Shown: positions 1 to 8,339, numbered from the stretch's first letter. The stretch: DNA of 45,188 nt from Alphaproteobacteria bacterium (GCA_021774965.1 JAJFIL010000164.1:1-45188); one strand, 5' to 3'. A program made the numbers and translations. The notes: generated from the sequence alone by a model not told the origin.

Positions 1-81
1 ACGAGACCCCATTCGGCACTCGGGAACATCCCGCCCGCCGAGTATGCACTAAAAACAAGACTGGAAATCAAGGCCGCATGA
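1..81 (+). CDS. IS3-family transposase (OrfB-type), C-terminal end only
   Basis: Reading in frame 1 from base 1 gives 26 residues and a TGA at 79-81. They begin TRPHSALGNIPPAEYA, which matches the highly conserved RPHSxLGxxxPxEYA signature that closes the DDE catalytic domain (rve) of IS3-family OrfB transposases. The gene is cut by the window edge, so integrity of the DDE residues and of the OrfA/OrfB frameshift cannot be judged. The family role is cut-and-copy transposition through a circular intermediate. Recognition rests on the short signature, but that signature is very specific. Confidence 0.75.
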   Translation, partial: TRPHSALGNIPPAEYALKTRLEIKAA

Positions 82-140
82 GGCCACAATCGGGTACGAA
101 GACTCTCCGCAAAAATGGAGGGAAGATGGGGCTCAGGTCA
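1..140 (+). mobile_element. Right end of an IS3-family insertion sequence (left part outside window)
   Basis: The first 81 bases encode the end of an IS3-type transposase. Downstream, bases 128-140 read GGGGCTCAGGTCA, which is of the TGACCTG...CCCC inverted-repeat type found at the ends of many IS3-family elements (here as its reverse complement), at a typical distance of about 60 bases after the transposase stop. I therefore place the right boundary at about base 140. The left end, and so the target-site duplication, is outside the window. The boundary is inference; the transposase end is the firmer part. Confidence 0.6.
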
Positions 141-170
141 CAAAGCAAATATGCAAGAACGATACTCTCA

Positions 171-332
171 TCACCTCCACTTCGTCTCATCCACACCCTG
201 CACGAGCAACCAAAGCGCGAGGGAGAGTTCGGCGATGAGGCAGACGAAGAAGAACGGCTGGACCGTGCCGTAGAGATCGGCCAGGATCACCACCGTCTCC
301 GCCGCAAAGCCAATGCGGGAGAATCTCCTGGT
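171..332 (-). pseudogene. DUF4386 membrane protein remnant (C-terminal ~50 residues)
   Basis: On the minus strand the frame ending at the TGA at 173-171 encodes a hydrophobic stretch ending PFFFVCLIAELSLALWLL followed by VQGVDETKWR. The pattern (E-L-S-L-A-L-W-L-L-V-x-G-V ... K-W) is the typical C-terminus of DUF4386 integral membrane proteins, which are normally about 220-240 residues with six or so membrane segments. Upstream in the gene's own direction (above about 332) the frame continues only into the leader of the CPBP gene and shows no further DUF4386-like helices. Only the last one or two helices remain, so this is read as a truncated remnant. It lies 30 bases from the inferred IS end; the IS end is on the 3' side and does not by itself explain loss of the 5' part. 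Confidence 0.55.
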
Positions 333-424
333 GAACAATGATATTACCCCCCCCTGCATCCAAACCCCGCGCCCCGCGCATCTACTCCTCAAATCCTGTA
401 GAGCCTTTGAGGGGACACCCATCA

Positions 425-1123
425 ATGAAGACCTTGTTTGACCGCCGCATCCTGGCGGAGCTTGCCGTTGTTTTTGCCATCATGTTGAGCGTGAAATATT
501 TCGCGGACCGCGCGGGGGTTATCGGCGCGGGCGGGATTGCCATTTGGTGCGCCATCATCGCGGCAACCGTGCTCATGAAGCGCGGTGGTATTGCGTGGGC
601 TGACTTTGGGCTGGTCTTGCCCCACGGGCGAGGGGAGTGGTTGCGCACCATTGGTGTCGCGCTGCTGGCCGTTGTGGGGGTGGCGTTGCTCATGGCGCTT
701 GCTCTGGGTCCTATTGTCGAGGCGTTGGGCCTGGAAATGTCGGATGACGCAAGTGAGCGATTTGAATTCTTCCTGGGGAGACCGCTGGTCTTTGCCGCTT
801 ACCTTGTGGTGGTGGTCTGGTTCGGTGCGGCGCTGGGGGAGGAATTGCTCATGCGCGGGTTTTTGATGAACCGTCTTGCCGATTTCTTTGGCAGGGGTGT
901 CGTTGGCTGGGCCACGGCATTGATCCTTCACGCCGTAATCTTTGGGAGCATGCATGCGTACCAGGGGCCCGCGGGGATTTTTGCCACCGGCATGGTGGCG
1001 ATGATCTTTGGCACTGTATACTTAACCACCAAGCGGCGGCTTTTCCCTCTCGTGATTGCCCACGGAATTATCAACACCATCAGCTTGACCGGCTTTTACC
1101 TGACCGATGGAGCGATGACGTAG
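425..1123 (+). CDS. CPBP family intramembrane glutamic endopeptidase
   Basis: A 232-residue polytopic membrane protein with several hydrophobic segments. The CPBP (CAAX protease/bacteriocin-processing, formerly Abi) signature motifs are all present: E139-E140-x3-R144 (GEELLMR), F-x3-H in IFGSMH about 30 residues later, and H-x3-N in AHGIINT near the C-terminus. In the family these residues form the catalytic site of an intramembrane peptidase of the Rce1 type. Start: an upstream in-frame ATG at 338 would add 29 proline- and arginine-rich residues overlapping the DUF4386 remnant; the ATG at 425 (MKTLFDRR) leads directly into the first membrane helix and was chosen. It stands alone and its substrate cannot be inferred. 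Confidence 0.85.
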   Translation: MKTLFDRRILAELAVVFAIMLSVKYFADRAGVIGAGGIAIWCAIIAATVLMKRGGIAWADFGLVLPHGRGEWLRTIGVALLAVVGVALLMALALGPIVEALGLEMSDDASERFEFFLGRPLVFAAYLVVVVWFGAALGEELLMRGFLMNRLADFFGRGVVGWATALILHAVIFGSMHAYQGPAGIFATGMVAMIFGTVYLTTKRRLFPLVIAHGIINTISLTGFYLTDGAMT

Positions 1124-1367
1124 ATGTGCTGCATGAAGGGCACTGCTGGAGGCGAATAATTCTCGCTGGCATTCCGTGTCAGGTACGGGTTCCGCGACGT
1201 TATCCTTGCATCTCGCGACAATGAGACGCCGTGCATTTTCTTGATGAGGTCCCCTATCTCAACTAGTCTGCGCGACATCCTGCTCACTTTATTGGCCGCT
1301 CACTCTATTGGGATGAGATGCGTTGAGCGGAGATGTGGTTTTGCCGGTATGAAGGATTGAGCGTTTC
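1124..1367. other. Intergenic stretch with one stem-loop
   Basis: No gene recognised. A 7-bp perfect inverted repeat (CCGCTCA at 1296-1302, TGAGCGG at 1324-1330) lies 38 bases upstream of the next start codon. It has no T-tract, so it is not a good terminator; it could be a regulatory element of the serine hydrolase or have no role. Confidence 0.3.
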
Positions 1368-2786
1368 ATGAAACGGTTTTTGAGCGGTTTGGGAAGTTTG
1401 GTTTTGGTGCTTGTTGTTGGGGGGAGCGTTTTTCTTTACCCCACAATCCGAGACACGGCGTTGCAGGGCACGGGCTTTGCCGCCAAGAATATTTGTTCGG
1501 GGCATTTTGTTTCGGGCTTTGCGCCAGAGGCGATGATGGCGGAGGCCATCGGCCCTGCGTCCTCCATTCTGGCCAACACGTCCTATGAAGTTGACGAAGA
1601 TCAGCGCCACGTAGACGTAACGCTCTTTGGAATGTTTTCGCGCCGGGCCACCCACCGGGCAGGCATCGGTTGCGTGCTGCTGGCACCGGGGGAGGAAACC
1701 CCGAGCTTTGAAGTATCTCCCATTCAGTTTTTTGCTCCGCCTACAAATAATCCATGGCCTTTTGGCAATGGCGCGCCCACGCGCGAAATACCCGGCGTGG
1801 ATTATGCCGCGCTGGATGCTGCAGTAGCGGCGGCATTTGATGAGCCTTACCTGCCGGAAGAAGCACGCAACACCAAAGCCGTGGTGGTGATCTATCGCGG
1901 GGAGCTGATCGCAGAACATTATGCGGACGGGGTTAACCTGACAACGCCGCTGCACAGCTGGTCCATGGCCAAGGGCATCACTCAGGCGCAAATTGGCATT
2001 CTAGTACGGCAAGGCTTGCTGGATCTGGATGCAGCGCCCGCGATCCCCGAATGGCAGGGCGAAGATGATCCGCGCGGTGCAATAACCCTTGATCAATTGC
2101 TGCGCATGTCCAGTGGGCTTGAGTTTGATGAGACTTATGGCATTGGCAGCCATGTTACCCGCATGTTGAGCCTGGAGCCTGATGCGGGCGGTTATGCTGC
2201 CACCATGCCGCTGGAGTTTGAGCCCGGGGAGCATTGGTCTTATGCCAGCGGCACCTCGAACATGCTTTCACGGCTTATTCGCCATACGGTGGGGGGCTCC
2301 ACGCAGGACCATTACAACTTCATCCAGGAAAACCTGTTCCTGCCGCTGCGGGCCAACACTGCGGTGTTTGAACCTGATGCTTCGGGCACCTTTATTGGCT
2401 CGTCCTACATGTACGCAAGCGGGCGGGACTGGGCTCGTCTGGGACAACTTTATCTGCAAGACGGGGTCTGGGAGGGCACGCGCATTCTTCCCGAAGGCTG
2501 GGTGGATTATTCCGCAACGCCAACACCGAACAATCCCTACAGGAATTATGGCGCCCATTACTGGCTCAACCTTCCGCCCGAGGATGGGCTGGCGGCTCAT
2601 CCCTTTGGCGGGCCGCTGCCCGAGGTTCCCGCTGATGCCTTTCGCATGAGCGGTTATCAGGGTCAGCATGTCTATATCCTGCCGAGCAACGATCTTGTGG
2701 TGGTGCGGCTTGGGTTCACCCCCAATGAGCATCTCGCCGATATGGGCCCGCTCATCGGTGCCGTCATGGACGCGGTAGGCGAGTAG
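1368..2786 (+). CDS. Serine hydrolase of the class C beta-lactamase/PBP4 fold
   Basis: A 472-residue protein with an N-terminal hydrophobic signal/anchor (residues 5-25) and a beta-lactamase-related domain from about residue 160. The acylation motif S-x-x-K is S199-M-A-K202 and the Y-x-S motif is Y292-A-S. A C-terminal SGYQGQ stretch sits where the third (H/KTG-like) element falls. This arrangement is typical of esterases, 6-aminohexanoate-dimer hydrolases (NylB-like) and EstB-type enzymes, which share the fold without being antibiotic-resistance enzymes. The roughly 130 residues between the signal and the domain are unassigned. It is probably periplasmic or membrane-anchored. Monocistronic: 120 bases separate it from the next gene. 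Substrate unknown. Confidence 0.85.
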   Translation: MKRFLSGLGSLVLVLVVGGSVFLYPTIRDTALQGTGFAAKNICSGHFVSGFAPEAMMAEAIGPASSILANTSYEVDEDQRHVDVTLFGMFSRRATHRAGIGCVLLAPGEETPSFEVSPIQFFAPPTNNPWPFGNGAPTREIPGVDYAALDAAVAAAFDEPYLPEEARNTKAVVVIYRGELIAEHYADGVNLTTPLHSWSMAKGITQAQIGILVRQGLLDLDAAPAIPEWQGEDDPRGAITLDQLLRMSSGLEFDETYGIGSHVTRMLSLEPDAGGYAATMPLEFEPGEHWSYASGTSNMLSRLIRHTVGGSTQDHYNFIQENLFLPLRANTAVFEPDASGTFIGSSYMYASGRDWARLGQLYLQDGVWEGTRILPEGWVDYSATPTPNNPYRNYGAHYWLNLPPEDGLAAHPFGGPLPEVPADAFRMSGYQGQHVYILPSNDLVVVRLGFTPNEHLADMGPLIGAVMDAVGE

Positions 2787-2911
2787 GCCCGGGGGGTAGG
2801 CACGAGGGATAGACGAGGCAATCCGGCGTTAATCTAACGGAGATTTCATTTCGCCCACGGGGCGGAAAGGGCTAGATTGCGCCAAATTTGCAGTTTTCAG
2901 CGGGGATGAAC

Positions 2912-4957
2912 ATGAAAAAGAGAATATTGGGCGGCGCGTGCATCGCACTTCTTACGGCAGGCTGTGCCACCATGAGCACGGGCCAGAATGGTCAAAATGC
3001 GGCGGCAACCTTGGGTACTTGGGGCATCGAGACCCAGCACATCAGCGAGACGGTTCAGCCCGGTGATGATTTCAACACCTATGTCAATGAAGGCTGGATT
3101 GAAGGTGCCGAAATTCCCGCTGGATATTCCTCAAGTGGCGGCTTTCTCAATCTTCATCTTGAAAGCCAGGAACAAGTGCGCGGCATCATCGAAGATGCCA
3201 GCAGCGCTATAAACCGCAGCCACGAAGAACAACAAGTTGGCGATCTCTACGCCAGCTACATGGACCGGGGCCGCATTGAGGCACTAGGCCTCTCTCCCAT
3301 TCAGGAAGAGCTCGACGCCGTGTTGGCAAGTTCGACCCATGAAGATATTGCGCGCTGGATGGGGCGGCCAACTCATTCTTCCATGGTTGGTCTTTACATC
3401 AGCCCAGATGCGGGCGACCCCACGCGCTATATCACATGGCTTGGGCAGTCCGGCCTTAACCTGCCAGAGAAAAGTTATTACTTCGATGAAGACGAGCGCT
3501 TTGTAAATTATCGCGTCGCCTATGTGAACTACATGGAAGCGACCTTCGAGCGGGCCGGCATTGATAACCCCCGCGCCCGCGCCGAAAGCGTGATGGCACT
3601 GGAAACGGCTCTAGCCGATGCCCATTGGGAACTTGAGCGCCGACGCGATCGGGTTGCCAACTATGATCTTCAAACCGCAGACGAGCTGCGCGCCTATGCG
3701 CCGGAGTTCCCCTGGACGGCTTTCTTCGAAGAGCTGGGCCTTGAGGGCGAAGAAGAGTTCGTGGTGCGCACCAACACGGCCATTCAGGATACGGCAAAGA
3801 TCTTTGCCGAAACGCCAGTGGATGTGTGGGCGTCGTATCTTGCCTTTAATTTCATCGACAATCAGTCCAGCTCACTACCGCAAGCCTATGACCATGCCAG
3901 CTGGGAGTTCTACAGCCACACCCTTAGCGGTGTAGAGGAACAGCGCCCCATGGATCAGCGTGCCGTGTCCTATACCAGCGGAAGTCTGGGCGAAGTGATT
4001 GGTCAGGTTTATGTGGCCCGCTACTTCCCGCAATCCAACAAGGACCGAATGGAAGAGCTGGTAAGCTATCTCATCCGCGCCTATGAAGATCGCATCAATA
4101 ATCTCGACTGGATGGATGAGGAAACCCGCGCTGAAGCTCTGGCCAAGTTGGCCGGGTTCACGCCGAAAGTTGGCTTTCCTGATCGTTGGCGCGATTATTC
4201 GACCATTGAAATCAGCGCCGATGATCTCATCGGGAACTCCCGTGCCATCTCTGCCTGGTCATGGGAAGACAGCCGCTCTCGCCTGGGCGGTCCGATCCGC
4301 ACTTGGGAATGGGGCATGAGCCCGCAGCGGGTGAATGCGTATTACAGCCCAACCCGGAACGAGATTGTGTTCCCGGCAGCTATCCTGCAAGCACCATTCT
4401 TTGACATGAATGCCGATATGGCTGTGAACTTTGGCGCCATTGGCGGCGTTATCGGTCACGAAATTGGCCATGGCTTTGATGATCAGGGCAGCCGCACCGA
4501 TGGCACCGGTCTCTTGCGGGACTGGTGGACCGAAGGTGCCCGTGCGGCGTTCGAGACCCGCACGGGAACGCTTGTTGCTCAGTATAATGAGTTCTCACCT
4601 GTCGAGGGTCTTAATGTGAATGGTGCTGTGACCCTGGGCGAAAATATCGGTGACCTGGGCGGGCTCTCTATCGCACTGCATGCCTATGCCATGTATTTGG
4701 CCGACAATGGCAGCGAAGCGCCAACGCTTGAAGGTTACACCGGGGAACAACGGGTCTTCCTCGCCTGGGCGCAGGCCTTCAGGAGTGTCCGGACAGAGGA
4801 TAGCATGGTATCGCGTCTGCAAAGTGGTGTGCATAGTCCTTCGCAATACCGCGTCAACGGCGTGGTGCGGAACATTGATGCCTGGTACGAAGCGTTCGGT
4901 ATCAGCGAGGATGATGCGCTCTACCTGCCGCCAGAGGAGCGCGTTTCAATCTGGTAA
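2912..4957 (+). CDS. M13 family zinc metallopeptidase (PepO/neprilysin-like) lipoprotein
   Basis: About 681 residues. The N-terminus is a lipoprotein signal (KKR, hydrophobic core, LTAGC lipobox), so the enzyme is probably anchored in an envelope membrane facing the periplasm. Zinc site: HExxH at H516-E517-I-G-H520, with the third ligand in E577-N-I-G-D581, as in gluzincins of family M13. The C-terminus ends VSIW, equivalent to the CxxW end of eukaryotic neprilysins without the cysteine, as is normal in bacteria. Full family length. Family role: endopeptidase acting on oligopeptides. Start: the ATG at 2912 is 6 bases after the purine stretch GCGGGG; an ATG at 2906 in the same frame would leave no spacing. 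Followed by a terminator at 4983-5011. Confidence 0.93.
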   Translation: MKKRILGGACIALLTAGCATMSTGQNGQNAAATLGTWGIETQHISETVQPGDDFNTYVNEGWIEGAEIPAGYSSSGGFLNLHLESQEQVRGIIEDASSAINRSHEEQQVGDLYASYMDRGRIEALGLSPIQEELDAVLASSTHEDIARWMGRPTHSSMVGLYISPDAGDPTRYITWLGQSGLNLPEKSYYFDEDERFVNYRVAYVNYMEATFERAGIDNPRARAESVMALETALADAHWELERRRDRVANYDLQTADELRAYAPEFPWTAFFEELGLEGEEEFVVRTNTAIQDTAKIFAETPVDVWASYLAFNFIDNQSSSLPQAYDHASWEFYSHTLSGVEEQRPMDQRAVSYTSGSLGEVIGQVYVARYFPQSNKDRMEELVSYLIRAYEDRINNLDWMDEETRAEALAKLAGFTPKVGFPDRWRDYSTIEISADDLIGNSRAISAWSWEDSRSRLGGPIRTWEWGMSPQRVNAYYSPTRNEIVFPAAILQAPFFDMNADMAVNFGAIGGVIGHEIGHGFDDQGSRTDGTGLLRDWWTEGARAAFETRTGTLVAQYNEFSPVEGLNVNGAVTLGENIGDLGGLSIALHAYAMYLADNGSEAPTLEGYTGEQRVFLAWAQAFRSVRTEDSMVSRLQSGVHSPSQYRVNGVVRNIDAWYEAFGISEDDALYLPPEERVSIW

Positions 4958-4982
4958 GGCGTGAGGCATTATTGAATTTCAG

Positions 4983-5011
4983 CGGCCCGGGATGGAAATC
5001 TCGGGCCGTTT
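4983..5011 (+). terminator. Intrinsic terminator after the M13 peptidase gene
   Basis: An 11-bp stem (CGGCCCG at 4983-4989 with CGGGCCG at 5002-5008, extended inward by GGAT/ATCT with one G-U pair) closes on a GGAA tetraloop of the GNRA class and is followed by TTT. It lies 25 bases after the stop codon and separates this gene from the convergent regulator gene. The short T-run makes it a moderate terminator. Confidence 0.65.
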
Positions 5012-5021
5012 GCGTTGAGGG

Positions 5022-6053
5022 TTACCCCCGTCCGTGGACCCGCACGCCGGGGGCGGGGCGTTCTTTCAGGACGTCACGGCGGAATTCAAACAGCGCGGCG
5101 GGACGTCCGCCAGAGCGGGAGGATTGCTTGCCGGTGGGCTCCACCAAGCCGCCGCTTTCTACCAGACGGCGGAAATTTTGCTTGTGCAGATTGACGCCGG
5201 AGACGGCCTCTACGGCTTTTTGCAGCTCCAGCAAAGTAAAGCTCGGCGGCATAAGCTCGAACACCACCGGGCGGTATTTTAATTTGCCGCGCAGCCGGCC
5301 GATGGCCGTGGCCAAAATGCGCCGGTGGTCGAACTGCATGGGCTCGCCCAACTTTTCTTCAGGAGAGGTTTCCGGAGGTTCAGGAAAACTCGTTCCCATG
5401 GCCGCCGCCTGCATACGCTGGTCGCGGATGGCTTCTTCCACCAGGCCTGCCTCGTAAAGCAACTCATAGCGCTCCAGGACTTTTTCTTCGTCCCAGGCAA
5501 GGTCCTCTCCGCCAAAACAAAGACGGGCGCGATCATTTCGCCGAGCCTCTTGCTCTGGTGTTTCGCTCTCCTGGATCCAGGTCTCAAGCTTGGGGCGGAT
5601 GACCTCTGCGATAAGCTCAGGATCTCCCTCGCGCCAATCTTCCCAGGGAAAATGAAAATACCAGTTTTGCCACATATTATCTGTAGACGGAGGTTTATCC
5701 TCAGCCCGGGTTAGGGCCAGATAGCCCACAGATACCGCGCGCTCACCCTCGGCGCTATTGGCTTCAAAGCGATCTTTGTCGCCGAACGTGTAAAGCTGTT
5801 CCACATAGCCTAAAGACAGCGAAGTCTGATCCTCCACCCAGCCCCGCAGCCCGATTTCCAGCGTGCGGTGAAGCGCCGGATCAAAAGGGCCAAACGGCAG
5901 ACCATAGACGGCGGCACACGCCTCACCCTTTTCTTGACCATTCTCTTGCGATGGGCGGCGCACAACCAGCACATGGGGCAGCTCGTCAATCACGGCTACA
6001 ATGGCGGCGTGCAATCCAATCTCAACCCGTTGGGATTTCTTCGCAGCGCTCAT
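5022..6053 (-). CDS. NAD regulator, NadQ/COG4111-like (Nudix-like domain plus winged helix)
   Basis: 343 residues. The N-terminal half has a Nudix-type fold signature (LHAAIVAVIDELPHVLVVRR, then GLPFGPFD) but the Nudix box is ruined: the segment that should read REUxEExGU reads EIGLRGWVEDQ, so hydrolysis is unlikely. The C-terminal 90 residues (FTLLELQKAVEAVSG ... NFRRLVES ... GGRPAALFEF) match the winged-helix DNA-binding part shared with NrtR-type regulators. Proteins of this architecture in alphaproteobacteria are annotated as NAD regulators and probably sense an NAD-related ligand. Acidic insertion of about 90 residues between the two parts. Start: the ATG at 6053 overlaps the upstream stop as ATGA, so it is translationally coupled to the phosphatase gene. 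Its DNA targets cannot be named from this window. Confidence 0.75.
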   Translation of the reverse strand: MSAAKKSQRVEIGLHAAIVAVIDELPHVLVVRRPSQENGQEKGEACAAVYGLPFGPFDPALHRTLEIGLRGWVEDQTSLSLGYVEQLYTFGDKDRFEANSAEGERAVSVGYLALTRAEDKPPSTDNMWQNWYFHFPWEDWREGDPELIAEVIRPKLETWIQESETPEQEARRNDRARLCFGGEDLAWDEEKVLERYELLYEAGLVEEAIRDQRMQAAAMGTSFPEPPETSPEEKLGEPMQFDHRRILATAIGRLRGKLKYRPVVFELMPPSFTLLELQKAVEAVSGVNLHKQNFRRLVESGGLVEPTGKQSSRSGGRPAALFEFRRDVLKERPAPGVRVHGRG

Positions 6054-6562
6054 GAGCTGCCATGCAATGGATAGAAGAAGCGGTGGCCTTCGTAGATGGA
6101 AATGTCCGTCCATACGCTTTGTGCAGCATCAATCAGGCGACCTTCTCGGCCCAATGTTTCATCAGCATGCTTGATCAACAAACGGTTAGGTTTGGCGTGC
6201 GGGGCAACAGTGCCCAACTGAGCTGCCAGATCTTTGTCCATTGCCTCTGGATGAAGGGCGCATTGGGTGATAAGGGCTGCTGCGGTGGACCGGCTGATCC
6301 CCGCCCAGCAATGAATGATGATGGGGGCCGATTGATCCCAGCGCCTCACAAAGCTTAGAAGCTCATCCACGTGGCCCTTGGCGGGGGCTTTCTCCCCCCG
6401 GCGCGCTTCGGAGACATCTTCCATCTCCAGACGTAAATGGCGATTCTCGTATCCATTGATCTGCGGGACCATTTGATGGGGGGAAAGCAGGCTGACAATG
6501 GCGCTCGGCCGTTCCTCGCGGATGGCTTTGGGCAAGTCGGAAAGGGGGCAAACGATGATCAT
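6050..6562 (-). CDS. Tyrosine/dual-specificity phosphatase family protein
   Basis: 170 residues. The P-loop signature HCx5R(S/T) is present as H84-C85-W-A-G-I-S-R91-S, identifying a cysteine-dependent phosphatase. A possible general-acid aspartate lies in MEDVSE near residue 49, an order used by compact DSP-like enzymes. It sits second in a three-gene minus-strand cluster (HD protein, this gene, NAD regulator) and shares an ATGA overlap with the regulator. The substrate is unknown; the neighbours suggest a nucleotide or cofactor phosphate rather than phosphotyrosine, but that is inference. Start at 6562 gives the usual compact beginning MIIVCPLSDLP. Confidence 0.8.
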   Translation of the reverse strand: MIIVCPLSDLPKAIREERPSAIVSLLSPHQMVPQINGYENRHLRLEMEDVSEARRGEKAPAKGHVDELLSFVRRWDQSAPIIIHCWAGISRSTAAALITQCALHPEAMDKDLAAQLGTVAPHAKPNRLLIKHADETLGREGRLIDAAQSVWTDISIYEGHRFFYPLHGSS

Positions 6563-6662
6563 CTTTTGCGAGCGGCCTGTTTGAATCTATCACTTGGGCG
6601 CAAGATATAACCTGTCCTTGCGTCAAAGGCGAGACGGCCCGCCGGAAATGATCACACGATGG

Positions 6663-7301
6663 TCACTTCATGTTACGGGCTTCGGCTTCTTTGAACGTGG
6701 AAACGAAAAGTTTCTGGATTTCCTGGGCCGGGCGGGGGGTAAGAATAACAGGTTTTAACCCTCGCGGATTGCCAAAGATCTTCTTGGCTTCCTTCTCCTC
6801 AAACCCTGCCAGCTGTGTGGCCTCCAGATAGGCCGAAGCGATATCGGCTCGTTTGATCAGATCACTGATCGCCTGAGGCGGCATGGCGGGCAGGCTGAAA
6901 CGCATATGAATTGCCCCAAGAAGACGCAGCTCAAAGGCTTTGTAATCAATGCCCACTGCCGCCTTGAACGGGCTGATCAAATCGCCCACCACATATTCCG
7001 GCGCATCATGGAGCAAGGCCGCCATGCGCCATTTGGCAGGAAGGCCAGGGCGAAACTGCAGGGCAAGGTCGTGGACCAGCAAAGAATGCTGGGCTACGGA
7101 AAAGGCGCAACGCCCTACCGTTTGCCCATTCCAGCGGGCCACCCGGGCCAGGCCATGGGCGATGTCTTCGAGCTCGATATCCAGCGGGGAAGGGTCCAGC
7201 AGGTTCAGCCGACGCCCCGAAAGCATGCGCTGCCAGGCACGAGGCGGCTCAGGCTTCTTGGTCTTCTTTTGGGGCGTCTTTTTGGCTGGCGCTTTTGTCA
7301 T
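6663..7301 (-). CDS. HD-domain hydrolase, YfbR/5'-deoxynucleotidase-like
   Basis: 212 residues. The HD phosphohydrolase motif set is visible: H72 in AQHSLLV, the H98-D99 pair in ALLHDAPEY, and a downstream aspartate in IKRADIAS. Spacing and surrounding sequence (HDAPEYVVGDLISPFK) resemble the YfbR family of dNMP 5'-nucleotidases. An N-terminal lysine-, alanine- and proline-rich extension of about 20 residues precedes the domain. First gene of the probable operon with the phosphatase (100 bases downstream) and NAD regulator, which would fit nucleotide or NAD salvage. A divergent promoter region separates it from the UspA gene. Confidence 0.85.
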   Translation of the reverse strand: MTKAPAKKTPQKKTKKPEPPRAWQRMLSGRRLNLLDPSPLDIELEDIAHGLARVARWNGQTVGRCAFSVAQHSLLVHDLALQFRPGLPAKWRMAALLHDAPEYVVGDLISPFKAAVGIDYKAFELRLLGAIHMRFSLPAMPPQAISDLIKRADIASAYLEATQLAGFEEKEAKKIFGNPRGLKPVILTPRPAQEIQKLFVSTFKEAEARNMK

Positions 7302-7319
7302 GGGACTCGGCTATACTCA

Positions 7320-7342
7320 ATCAAACTGCGGGATCGTTTGAT
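7320..7342. promoter_or_regulatory. Perfect inverted repeat in the divergent region, candidate operator
   Basis: ATCAAAC (7320-7326) and GTTTGAT (7336-7342) form a perfect 7-bp inverted repeat with a 9-base spacer between the HD gene and the divergent uspA gene. It does not match the FNR box (TTGAT-N4-ATCAA) in orientation or spacing. It could be an operator for either gene; the binding protein is unknown. Confidence 0.35.
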
Positions 7343-7410
7343 ACCCAGTTGCAGGGATTTCGCCAAGCATTCTTTAGGCATTCATTGGCCGAAAATTAAG
7401 GAGCCCCCTC

Positions 7411-8277
7411 ATGACCCTTCGCAAGATCCTCGTGCCGCTTACCGGCGGAACACGTGATCAGACGGCTCTCGCCGCAGCGCTGGCCGTGGCCAAGCGCCAT
7501 AACAGCTATGTGGAGGGGTTGTTTATCCGGCCTGATCCCAGCGAGGCATTGCCGTTCATGGGCGAGGGGGTCTCAGGCGCTGTGATCCAGGACATTATCG
7601 CGGCCTCCAAGGATGCGGCCAATCAGGCCGGCGAGAGAGCCAAGGCGAGCCTGATTGAGGCAGCTGCGGCAGCCAACGTTGAGGTCGTCTCCAAACCCTG
7701 CCCGCCGGGTGCGCCTTGCGCTCGATTGCTGGAGGCAACCGGCCCCTTTGATGAGGTCGTCTCCTATCGCAGTCGCCTTTCGGACCTTGTGGTGTTTCTT
7801 GCGGGCAAGGAAGAGGGTGCGGCGGGCGTTTCCGAAGCGCTTCAAGCCTGTTTGATGGATGCAGGGAGGCCGATCTTGCTGGCTCCCGAAACAGCGCCGA
7901 AAACCGTTGGCACCAATGTGGTCATCGGATGGGACGGAAGCGTCGAGGCAGCCCATGCAATCACAGCGGCCCGGCCGTTCCTCACGCAGGCTGAAAAGGT
8001 CGAGATCCTGAACGTGGAAAAGGGCGATCTTGATCCTGCCGTTGCAGACATGCTGAGCGATTATTTGGAACTGCACGGTATTGAAAGCAGCGAGCATCTC
8101 ATCGATGCGGGCTCGCGCCCCGTTGGCGAAGTGATGCTGGAACAGGCCAGCAACGCCGGGTGCGATTTGCTGGTCATGGGCGGTTATGGCCACAGCCGTA
8201 TTCGAGAATTGCTGCTCGGGGGCGTAACACGCTTTATCATCAGCCACGCCACGGTGCCTGTTCTATTGGCACATTGA
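7411..8277 (+). CDS. Universal stress protein, tandem UspA domains
   Basis: 288 residues made of two UspA units. The first (residues 1 to about 145) starts KILVPLTGG and is more diverged, including a cysteine-rich CPPGAPCARLLE segment. The second (about 160-288) has NVVIGWDGS at its start and the nucleotide-loop-like segment MGGYGHSRIRELLLGG followed by HATVPVLLAH, the usual C-terminus of Usp proteins. Members of the family bind ATP or dimerise without it and act in stress survival. A strong ribosome site (AAGGAG) precedes the ATG. Monocistronic, with a terminator at 8340-8394. Confidence 0.9.
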   Translation: MTLRKILVPLTGGTRDQTALAAALAVAKRHNSYVEGLFIRPDPSEALPFMGEGVSGAVIQDIIAASKDAANQAGERAKASLIEAAAAANVEVVSKPCPPGAPCARLLEATGPFDEVVSYRSRLSDLVVFLAGKEEGAAGVSEALQACLMDAGRPILLAPETAPKTVGTNVVIGWDGSVEAAHAITAARPFLTQAEKVEILNVEKGDLDPAVADMLSDYLELHGIESSEHLIDAGSRPVGEVMLEQASNAGCDLLVMGGYGHSRIRELLLGGVTRFIISHATVPVLLAH

Positions 8278-8339
8278 TTCAAGCGCCTGTCTTATTGGCA
8301 CGTTAGAAGAGCCAAGAAAGCAAAATACGGATAGATTCC

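Noticed and set aside
1296-1330. Terminator after the CPBP gene
   Set aside because: The stem loop is 170 bases after the stop and has no T-tract; the loop is 21 bases.
1368-2786. Beta-lactamase resistance gene
   Set aside because: SxxK and YxS are shared by many esterases; the KTG element is absent and the long N-terminal region is unlike AmpC.
7320-7342. FNR/ANR box upstream of uspA
   Set aside because: Half sites face the wrong way and the spacer is 9 bases instead of 4.
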